The notes beneath the pieces are model-generated. The model did not search any database and was not told where the DNA came from. It saw only the letters and a list, made by a program, of their open reading frames with translations. Of a stretch of DNA of 5,079 bases, positions 1 through 5,079 are shown piece by piece. The translations under genes were made by a program, and so were the position numbers. The DNA lies in the NCBI GenBank assembly GCA_944323945.1, contig CALUUL010000106.1, positions 1 to 5,079 of the forward strand, given 5' to 3'. Numbering within the stretch: position 1 is the stretch's first letter; every line of letters starts with the position of its first letter. This DNA comes from Candidatus Gastranaerophilales bacterium (GTDB taxonomy: Bacteria > Cyanobacteriota > Vampirovibrionia > Gastranaerophilales > Gastranaerophilaceae).

Positions 1-179
1 TTTAATATCCTTTTCTTCTAAATCATTTTCATTAATTGCTTTTTATAGCTTGCAAAGCATCATTTTATTCATATCTTTCCAAAATCATTCCAAAAAATCA
101 ATAATTCTATTTATATTCCCATTTCTTATTGTGTTAAAACTCAATTAGAATAATCTAAGCAAATAAAATACAAGTTAAA
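1..179. other. Left-edge intergenic stretch, no supported gene
   Basis: Very A/T-rich sequence with no intact reading frame of useful length on either strand. On the minus strand, positions 42 to 1 are open to the edge and read KAINENDLEEKDIK, which looks protein-like. However, the frame has a TAA at 45-43, no ATG, and no ribosome binding site. It could be the frameshifted start of a gene lying to the left, a decayed gene remnant, or chance. No terminator hairpin or tRNA was recognised here. Confidence 0.3.
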
Positions 180-208
180 TTGTCAATTAAAATAAGATTT
201 GATAATAT
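180..208 (+). promoter_or_regulatory. Possible sigma-70-like promoter of the antiporter gene
   Basis: TTGTCA at 180-185 resembles a -35 box. It is followed after 17 bp by TAATAT at 203-208 (the alternative GATAAT at 201-206 would give a 15-bp spacer). The start of transcription would fall near 215, giving a very short leader before the GGAGG at 220-224. The -35 lies inside a perfect small inverted repeat, AATTG-T-CAATT (178-188), which could be an operator. In DNA this A/T-rich such matches arise easily by chance, so the call is weak. Confidence 0.3.
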
Positions 209-228
209 AAAACAAGCTTGGAGGTTTA

Positions 229-1818
229 ATGTCTTTAATTATATTATTTAGTTCTATTGTAATTTTTTCTTGTATTATTACAAATAAATTCTCAAATAAA
301 TTAGGAATGCCAGCTTTAGTATTCTTTATGTTCTTAGGTGTTTTATTTGGTTCAGATGGACTATTCAAACTTTCTTTTGATGATTACAATTTAACTTCAA
401 AACTTTGTTCTATAGGATTATTATTCATAATATTCTACGGTGGATTCTGTACAAAAAAGCCTGATAACAAAATTACAATACAAGCAATACTATTATCTTC
501 AATTGGTACCATTTTAACAGCGGGTTTTACAGCATTATTTTGTTACTATATTTTAAAAATACCCTTTGCAGAAAGCTTTATAATAGGAGCAATAATTAGT
601 TCAACAGATGCAGCATCTGTCTTTTCTATATTACGTTCTAAACGCCTAAATTTAAAATATAATACAGCACCACTACTAGAAATGGAAAGCGGAAGCAACG
701 ACCCTTTTGCTTATCTTCTCACAATGTTGGGGATTATATTATTAAAAGGAGGATGTTTTTCTTCTCTTACTCCATTGCTTATTAAACAAATATTTTTTGG
801 AGTTACCTTTGGTATAATTATAGCAATTTGTGCCATTTTGATTTTCAAAAAAACTAAAATTTTAACAGAAGGTACCGATACCATATTTATTGTTGCAGTA
901 GCTCTTCTTTCATTTTCACTACCTGACTTAATTGGTGGAAACGGGTATTTAAGTGTTTATATTACAGGAATAATTCTTGGAAATAGTGACATAAGAAACA
1001 AAATTAATCTAATATACTTCTTTGACGGAATTACTGCATTATCACAAGTCGTTATTTTTTTCTTAATAGGTTTTCTTTCTTTTCCGCATAAAATTCCCGA
1101 AATACTCTTGCCAGCCGTTCTTATTACACTTTTTCTATCCTTAGTAGCAAGACCTTTGGCCGTTTCTATTGTTATGCTACCATTTAAAGCAACTTTTAAC
1201 CAAATAAACTTCATCTCTTGGGCGGGTTTAAGAGGTGCTGCTTCTATTGTTTTTGCAATACTAGTAGTTTCTGAAAGTATATCATTGAAATATGACATTT
1301 TTCATATTGTATTCGTAGTTTCACTCATATCTGTTACTATACAAGGTTCTTTATTACCTATAATAGCCCAAAGAACCTCTATGATTGACAATTTAGAAGA
1401 TGTAAGAAAAACATTTAATGATTATCAACAAGAATCCGCTATAACATTAAATAAAATATTAATTAAAAATTCTCATCCTTGGATTAACAATTCAATAAAA
1501 GATATTGCATTAAGTGACAACTCACTTATTCTCGTTATAAAAAGAAAAAATGAAAAAATTTTTCCAAAAGGTGACACTATTTTACAAGAAGGAGATGAAA
1601 TATTAATAGGTACTACAGTAGTAAAATCCAATTACGATATAAGTCTTTCTGAAACATTAATAGATAAAAATAATGAATGGATAAACAAAAAAATAAAAGA
1701 AATAGAATTTCCATCAAATTTTCTTATAGCAATTATTAAACGAGATACAGAATCATTTGTACCAAATGGAGATACAAAAATAAAAGAAGGGGATACAATA
1801 GTTTTCTATACAAAATAA
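229..1818 (+). CDS. CPA1-family cation/proton antiporter (NhaP2/CvrA-like) with two tandem RCK_C domains
   Basis: Inner-membrane antiporter of 529 residues, expected to exchange K+ or Na+ for H+ and so help control cytoplasmic pH, ion content and volume. Residues 1-380 form about 12-13 hydrophobic segments. Family hallmarks are visible: STDAAS at 125-130, the ion-site ESGSNDP at 153-159 with the Asn157-Asp158 pair, Arg308 in LVARPL, and SWAGLRGAAS at 330-339. A cytosolic tail (about 405-529) holds two RCK_C/TrkA_C-type regulatory domains at about 407-463 and 473-529, both with the WIN..IK.I and GDT...EGD patterns. E. coli NhaP2 (578 residues) instead ends in TrkA_C plus a CorC/HlyC-type domain. 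The ATG at 229 is preceded by GGAGG at 220-224 with a 4-base gap, and the hydrophobic first helix begins at once, which supports this start. The gene converges on the next one and shares its terminator. Family call is strong; K+ versus Na+ cannot be decided from sequence. Confidence 0.93.
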   Translation: MSLIILFSSIVIFSCIITNKFSNKLGMPALVFFMFLGVLFGSDGLFKLSFDDYNLTSKLCSIGLLFIIFYGGFCTKKPDNKITIQAILLSSIGTILTAGFTALFCYYILKIPFAESFIIGAIISSTDAASVFSILRSKRLNLKYNTAPLLEMESGSNDPFAYLLTMLGIILLKGGCFSSLTPLLIKQIFFGVTFGIIIAICAILIFKKTKILTEGTDTIFIVAVALLSFSLPDLIGGNGYLSVYITGIILGNSDIRNKINLIYFFDGITALSQVVIFFLIGFLSFPHKIPEILLPAVLITLFLSLVARPLAVSIVMLPFKATFNQINFISWAGLRGAASIVFAILVVSESISLKYDIFHIVFVVSLISVTIQGSLLPIIAQRTSMIDNLEDVRKTFNDYQQESAITLNKILIKNSHPWINNSIKDIALSDNSLILVIKRKNEKIFPKGDTILQEGDEILIGTTVVKSNYDISLSETLIDKNNEWINKKIKEIEFPSNFLIAIIKRDTESFVPNGDTKIKEGDTIVFYTK

Positions 1819-1833
1819 ATAAAGGAAAAATAA

Positions 1834-1860
1834 AAAGACCGCTGATATCCAGCGGTCTTT
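1834..1860. terminator. Bidirectional Rho-independent terminator between convergent genes
   Basis: A perfect 11-bp stem, AAAGACCGCTG (1834-1844) with CAGCGGTCTTT (1850-1860), closes a 5-base loop ATATC. The T-rich stretch after it on the plus strand terminates the antiporter transcript, whose stop codon ends at 1818. On the minus strand the stem is followed by TTATTTTTCC, suitable for ending the nucleotidyltransferase transcript, whose stop codon is at 1881-1879. It is by far the most GC-rich hairpin in the intergenic DNA of this window. Confidence 0.92.
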
Positions 1861-1878
1861 ACTCTTTCTTTTACCGAA

Positions 1879-3723
1879 TTAGTTTGGGCTTGCAACAAAT
1901 ATGTTTCCTTCAGCAAAATCTACGTTATATTTTTCACAGAATGCTGAGAAACCATCTCTTGCTTTTTGAGAATCATAAACAATACCTGTTTCTAAATCTG
2001 TATTTTTAGCAAAGTCTTGCATTAAGAATTCCGGCACACCATAATATTTATTTTCTACAGTATTACCATGAAGTCTAACTTCATTTGCCACATCTTTTAT
2101 CAATTTCAAATAAGCTTCAGCTGTACCAATATCATCCCAAACAGCAGGTTTACCGCCTTTTGTTTCTAATGGTACTGTGTAAACTTTCATATTATTGCCT
2201 TCTTCATCAAGAAGCTTACCTTCATTAGCTAGTCTTACAATTTCAGGCATAACGTGAGCACCCAAACCTGTTTTTGCAGGGTCTAATATACCTTTTGCAG
2301 TAAGCACTTTTAATGCTTGAGGACTTAAGAAATAGAATCCGGGATTCGCTAAAAATGAATTTTCATCACTTGGATTTTGAGCTGTTTGAACTTTTCTGAA
2401 TTCTTGCATTGCCTTATCATAAGAACCTGGTTCAACAAAATCATTTGGCATTGGAGCATCTGAAGTATATTTTGGTTTTTCTAAAAATTCTTTAATTTGA
2501 AGATTACCATTGTCATCTTGTTCAACACCTAATAAACCAAATGATTTAGCTCTTTCAGGATTTACAGGATAATAAGGAATAATTAAAGCAGCATTCGGAA
2601 GCGTCTTCAATGCATTATAAGTACGGCTTATATCTGCATTTGTAAAAATATCTGCATTTAATATTATAGCCGGTTTATCATTTCTGATAATATCACGTTT
2701 TAAACCTTCCGCTATAGCACCACCATCTGTTTTATATTTTTCAACAAAACGAGTATCACCACCATTAGGAATATCATGTGCTTGGCTTAAATATTTAACA
2801 GAATCATCTGCACTACCACTTAAAATACCGGCAGATGCTGCTAAGTTAAGTGCTGTTGCTATAATTCTATAATTATCATTAGTTGGTAATTTTCCTGAAG
2901 GTTTATTTTCAAATTCTCTTGTAATATTAAAGAATCTTTCACCAAAGCCACCTGCAGGAATAATAACGGTTGGATCATCTTCTCTTACAACATCAGCATA
3001 ATCACCTTGTACCGCTTCTGATTGCAATCCTGATTTCATATATGAATCAACAGCATTTAAAGTTCTTGGTTCTTTATTTAAAGTTGTAATAACAGTTCTT
3101 CCTTTAAATGATACTGTCTTTTTTACACCATCAGGAGTTGGTTGATAATCACCAACCATCTTAAAATCGAAACCATCACCTTTAACACGGCTACCAGCTA
3201 ACATTTTTATTGATTTGCCGTTTAATGAAGGATCTTTTACAGTAATTTCAGGCATGAATTTACCCTGCTTGTATGTAACAACAGGTAAATTTTCCTTTGA
3301 ACGATCAACCCTACCTACAAAAATAGGATTACCTTTATCATTTGATATTCTATAAACATCCAATCCATCTTCAACAGTTTTTACAACATTTAAACCTGCA
3401 GCATTTAAATGTTCTTTTCCTTTTGGCATTTCTTTTAGAGGTAAATCAATTGTTTCATCGACATCTAAAAGATTGGGTATTCTAATTTCTTTATCATTGA
3501 TAATAGATGCTTCAAGTTCTGTAAAACCATTAACCCCAGATCCAAAATTAACAGTATGAGCTGTTTTTACACCATTCATTGCTTGAAGTGCGTTAACATA
3601 ACTAGCACCAGGCAATTCACCTGTTTTTACCGGAGCACTACTTTCTTGTTGCAGATTTGATTTAACTCTAGGAGTACTTTGAAGCTTAAAGTTAGAGTTT
3701 ACTGAATCAATTTTGTTAATCAT
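1879..3723 (-). CDS. Sugar-phosphate nucleotidyltransferase-like protein with large N-terminal extension
   Basis: A 614-residue protein, much longer than RfbA-type (about 290) or GlgC-type (about 400-430) enzymes. The NTP_transferase fold spans about residues 250-545. It has the nucleotide-binding PAGGFGERF at 256-264, a KPSGKLP lysine region at 274-280, NAD at 356-358 with Asp358 as likely Mg2+ ligand, EFLEKP at 412-417, NPGFYFLS at 460-467 and WDDIGTAEAYL at 529-539. Such enzymes join a sugar 1-phosphate to an NTP, releasing pyrophosphate, for glycogen or surface-polysaccharide synthesis. Sugar and nucleotide cannot be told here. Oddities: Glu262 replaces the usual Thr/Ser of GGxG(T/S)R, about 40 extra residues lie between EFLEKP and NPGFYF, and no left-handed beta-helix hexapeptide repeats are seen at the C terminus. 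Residues 1-245 match no family I know: a Ser/Gln-rich leader, a VNFGSG tract at 58-63, then a probably beta-rich region. There is no signal peptide, so it is probably cytosolic. The ATG at 3723 has AAAGGAAA (3737-3730) about 7-8 bases upstream. It may be catalytically active or a derived variant. Confidence 0.9.
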   Translation of the reverse strand: MINKIDSVNSNFKLQSTPRVKSNLQQESSAPVKTGELPGASYVNALQAMNGVKTAHTVNFGSGVNGFTELEASIINDKEIRIPNLLDVDETIDLPLKEMPKGKEHLNAAGLNVVKTVEDGLDVYRISNDKGNPIFVGRVDRSKENLPVVTYKQGKFMPEITVKDPSLNGKSIKMLAGSRVKGDGFDFKMVGDYQPTPDGVKKTVSFKGRTVITTLNKEPRTLNAVDSYMKSGLQSEAVQGDYADVVREDDPTVIIPAGGFGERFFNITREFENKPSGKLPTNDNYRIIATALNLAASAGILSGSADDSVKYLSQAHDIPNGGDTRFVEKYKTDGGAIAEGLKRDIIRNDKPAIILNADIFTNADISRTYNALKTLPNAALIIPYYPVNPERAKSFGLLGVEQDDNGNLQIKEFLEKPKYTSDAPMPNDFVEPGSYDKAMQEFRKVQTAQNPSDENSFLANPGFYFLSPQALKVLTAKGILDPAKTGLGAHVMPEIVRLANEGKLLDEEGNNMKVYTVPLETKGGKPAVWDDIGTAEAYLKLIKDVANEVRLHGNTVENKYYGVPEFLMQDFAKNTDLETGIVYDSQKARDGFSAFCEKYNVDFAEGNIFVASPN

Positions 3724-3774
3724 TTGAGCTTTCCTTTCACTATGCCCTCTCTATCTAATAACACATATATTTTA

Positions 3775-3892
3775 TTTAAGGACGCATTTAACTTAAAACT
3801 CCTGAAAAAAAAACTTATTACTTTTCTGTAAAAAAAATTTTTTTATTTACAAAAAGTTACATTAGAATAATATATTTCTTTTTAAGGATGCA
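3775..3892 (-). repeat. Imperfect short direct repeat TTTAAGGAYGCA, two copies
   Basis: The 12-mer TTTAAGGACGCA at 3775-3786 recurs as TTTAAGGATGCA at 3881-3892, 106 bp away, with one mismatch. On the minus strand, the sense direction for the gene starting at 3723, both copies read TGCRTCCTTAAA followed by an A/T stretch containing ATATAT. They could be binding sites, promoter elements or the relics of a small duplication. Both lie in the 235-bp gap upstream of the nucleotidyltransferase gene. Confidence 0.4.
3805..3867 (-). terminator. Probable Rho-independent terminator of the GNAT-like gene
   Basis: Read on the minus strand, the arm at 3867-3846 (ending in ACTTTTTGTAAA) pairs with the arm at 3832-3814 (TTTACAGAAAAGT and on). 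The stem is about 6 bp, one bulged G, 6 bp, one mismatch and a few more pairs. The A7/T7 stretch between the arms can extend it inward. It is followed directly by nine T (3813-3805 on the minus strand). It lies about 90 bases past the stop codon of the gene that ends at 3959. The stem is poor in GC, so strength is uncertain, but hairpin plus T-run in the right orientation is good evidence. Confidence 0.5.
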
Positions 3893-3958
3893 GTATTACA
3901 CAAGAATAATATCATTATAAAAAAAATGATTCAACTTTTTATAAAATATTAAAAAATT

Positions 3959-4561
3959 CTAAACAAGATACTCTATTTGTGAACGTCTTTCAGCTTGATC
4001 CATTAAGATAGAATAACGTTTTTCAGGAATAAAAAATTCACCAAATTTTGTTTGCGAAAATTTAGCCCTTTTTAATGATGGAACTACATCCTGATCAAAT
4101 GCAGTATAAACTGTAGAATCAAAACGTTCTCCTGCTGCTTTAACAATATATGCTAAAAGAGGCTCTGCTCCATTAACATAATTAGGATTAACATTCATTT
4201 CTTCAATTAAAGTAGATAAACCCGGATTTTCAAAAGTTATAGTATTAAAACCACGTGATATTTGATCCGGCCTATAATGATGTGAAGTCTGAGCACAAGA
4301 AATTACTTCTTTTGTTTTATCATTTCTTAAAATATAAAAATCTTTGTTTGGAATTCTTTGTTCAATTGCTTTTGAGAAATCACTTTGAATACACATTGTT
4401 TGCTTACTATACCTAACATCATCTATATCAGATAAATTATGAGGATCCATTTTATACAATGTTGCTTGAACCTTATTTTTAGTTGGTTCTTGTTTTATTT
4501 CACAAGTTAATAGTGCTTTTTTTCCGAAAGAATAACAATTATTTAATTTTGAAATATTCAT
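3959..4561 (-). CDS. GNAT-fold-like protein (putative N-acetyltransferase relative)
   Basis: A 200-residue, probably cytosolic protein without signal peptide or membrane segment. The middle and C-terminal parts follow the order of a GNAT fold. A strand pair occurs at FYILRN/KEVISCAQ (75-91), then a beta-4-like IEEMNVNPNY (119-128), then NGAEPLLAYIVKAAGERF (130-147), which sits where the acetyl-CoA pyrophosphate loop and following helix belong. After these come a strand STVYTAF (149-155) and PSLKRAKFSQTKFG (161-174), recalling the FYxKxGF helix end of GNAT enzymes. The canonical Q/RxxGxG/A loop is degenerate here, with a single Gly-Ala, so acetyl-CoA binding and any substrate are unproven. The N terminus has an SFGKKA tract at 11-16, similar in style to the upstream-located FG tract of the neighbouring nucleotidyltransferase. 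The ATG at 4561 has only a weak GAGAG site (4571-4567) five bases before it. The gene diverges from the lipoprotein gene. The coding call is firm; the fold assignment is moderate. Confidence 0.75.
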   Translation of the reverse strand: MNISKLNNCYSFGKKALLTCEIKQEPTKNKVQATLYKMDPHNLSDIDDVRYSKQTMCIQSDFSKAIEQRIPNKDFYILRNDKTKEVISCAQTSHHYRPDQISRGFNTITFENPGLSTLIEEMNVNPNYVNGAEPLLAYIVKAAGERFDSTVYTAFDQDVVPSLKRAKFSQTKFGEFFIPEKRYSILMDQAERRSQIEYLV

Positions 4562-4612
4562 ATTAGCTCTCTTTTTAAGTACTTATTTATTTAAAACTTG
4601 TAATTTTTTTCT

Positions 4613-4641
4613 TTGCTATTAACCTTAAAAATTAATATAAT
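4613..4641 (+). promoter_or_regulatory. Sigma-70-like promoter of the lipoprotein gene
   Basis: A perfect TATAAT (4636-4641) is preceded after exactly 17 bp by TTGCTA (4613-4618), which matches four of six consensus -35 bases. Transcription would start near 4648, giving a leader of about 37 bases that contains the AAGGAG site at 4674-4679. This is the best promoter match in the window. Confidence 0.6.
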
Positions 4642-4646
4642 GTTTA

Positions 4647-4672
4647 TGTATACAGATAAAATATTTATTTTA
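4647..4672. promoter_or_regulatory. Two adjacent palindromes, candidate operator sites
   Basis: TGTATACA (4647-4654) is a perfect 8-bp palindrome. Two bases later TAAAATATTTATTTTA (4657-4672) is a perfect inverted repeat with 7-base arms and a TT centre. They cover the -10 and spacer of the predicted minus-strand promoter and the early leader of the lipoprotein gene, ending just before its AAGGAG site. A dimeric regulator bound here could control both directions. Perfect A/T palindromes are not rare in such DNA. Confidence 0.3.
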
Positions 4673-4675
4673 CAA
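4647..4675 (-). promoter_or_regulatory. Possible promoter of the GNAT-like gene, opposing the lipoprotein promoter
   Basis: On the minus strand TTGTAA (4675-4670) is followed after 17 bp by TATACA (4652-4647). Initiation would fall near 4640, leaving a leader of about 79 bases before the ATG at 4561. The two predicted promoters face each other, with their -10 boxes only five bases apart. The match is moderate and the DNA is A/T-rich, so chance is a real alternative. Confidence 0.35.
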
Positions 4676-4684
4676 GGAGTGTTT

Positions 4685-5079
4685 ATGAAAATTAAAAAAG
4701 TATTATTATTTTTTATTGCTCTATGTTTTCTATCAGGTTGTTTTATGACACCAGGTTTCACTTTTTTTGATAAAAAGAAAACTAAAATAGAATCAATTCA
4801 AAAATATGACGAAGAAAAGAATGATGTTTGGTGCGTTACCTTCCAACTTGTTTGGAATGAATTTATGGACAAGATGTTTAATGGTGAACCTATTAACTTT
4901 GTTGACGGAAATCCGAAAATTGCAGATGAATTAAATAAAAAATCATATACGAAAGATGATATTTCAGAAAATTCTTATTATATTGAAAGCGGAAAAATTT
5001 CAAAAAAACTAAAAAAACAAATTGAAAAAGCAATTTACGAAAAGTTTAAAGAAAAAAGCGATATACTTGATTTAGTTGA
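4685..5079 (+). CDS. Lipoprotein of unknown function, 3' end outside the window
   Basis: The open frame gives 131 complete codons with no stop before the right edge, so the C terminus is missing. Residues 1-19 are a classical lipoprotein signal: positive MKIKK, a hydrophobic stretch, and the lipobox LSGC with Cys19 as the lipidated residue after signal peptidase II cleavage. The mature protein should be tethered to a membrane surface, facing outward from the cytoplasm. After a lysine-rich linker (30-34), the region from about 46 (NDVWCVTFQLVWNEFMDKMF) looks like a folded domain start. It is followed by a charged part rich in Lys and Glu, with a probable helix at about 104-126. I recognise no named family. 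The ATG at 4685 is fixed by AAGGAG (4674-4679) with five bases between, and by the signal peptide beginning right at it. Its promoter at 4613-4641 is good. The coding call is firm, the function unknown. Confidence 0.88.
   Translation, partial: MKIKKVLLFFIALCFLSGCFMTPGFTFFDKKKTKIESIQKYDEEKNDVWCVTFQLVWNEFMDKMFNGEPINFVDGNPKIADELNKKSYTKDDISENSYYIESGKISKKLKKQIEKAIYEKFKEKSDILDLV

Noticed and set aside
183..368. Minus-strand open frame of 61 codons
   Set aside because: It overlaps the promoter region and start of the antiporter gene, has Lys/Asn/Ile-rich composition expected of A/T-rich antisense DNA, and no recognisable domain.
957..1298. Minus-strand open frame of 113 codons
   Set aside because: It lies wholly inside the antiporter gene, opposite its conserved membrane segments including SWAGLRG, and shows no independent family signature.
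3724..3800. A sigma-70 promoter directly before the nucleotidyltransferase gene
   Set aside because: TATATG and TAGATA can be picked as -10 boxes on the minus strand, but the matching -35 candidates score only about three of six, so no single site is supportable.
3911..3930. Inverted repeat ATCATT...AATGAT just after the GNAT-like gene as its terminator
   Set aside because: The stem is only six A/T-rich pairs with an eight-base loop and no T-run in the right place; the longer hairpin at 3805-3867 with nine T fits far better.
3959..4561. Operon of the GNAT-like gene with the nucleotidyltransferase gene
   Set aside because: They share a strand, but a 235-bp gap with a likely terminator lies between them; read-through is possible but not supported.
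4642..4684. Riboswitch in the lipoprotein leader
   Set aside because: The predicted leader is only about 37 bases of A/T-rich sequence, too short for a known riboswitch fold and without recognisable conserved elements.

Overview
This is an AT-rich bacterial window with compact genes, strong Shine-Dalgarno sites and A/T-rich intergenic promoters. There are four genes: a cation/proton antiporter (+), a large sugar-phosphate nucleotidyltransferase-like protein (-), a GNAT-like protein (-) and a lipoprotein that runs off the right edge (+). No rRNA, tRNA, CRISPR array or transposon is visible. The low GC and the N-terminal 'FG' tracts in both minus-strand proteins remind me of gut Vampirovibrionia/Melainabacteria (Gastranaerophilales). 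That assignment is an inference from style, not a database match; another low-GC gut lineage is possible.

Layout: positions 1-228 are a leader without a supported gene, ending in a possible promoter and a clear GGAGG site. Positions 229-1818 (+) encode a 529-residue CPA1/NhaP2-type antiporter with two tandem cytosolic RCK_C (TrkA_C) domains. It converges on the minus-strand nucleotidyltransferase gene (1879-3723), and a perfect 11-bp hairpin between them can serve as terminator for both. Upstream of the nucleotidyltransferase gene is a 235-bp spacer. It holds an A/T-rich hairpin followed by nine T on the minus strand, probably the terminator of the next minus-strand gene, and a short imperfect direct repeat. 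Positions 3959-4561 (-) encode a 200-residue GNAT-fold-like protein. A 123-bp divergent spacer then carries a good sigma-70-like promoter for the lipoprotein, a weaker opposing promoter for the GNAT-like gene, and two palindromes. The lipoprotein gene starts at 4685 and is still open at 5079.

The genes do not form an obvious pathway. The two minus-strand genes are separated by a probable terminator and need not be one operon. The least explained items are the roughly 245-residue, apparently beta-rich N-terminal extension on the nucleotidyltransferase, the FG tract it shares in style with its neighbour, and the crowded divergent control region before the lipoprotein. I do not see a clear multi-gene undescribed system.
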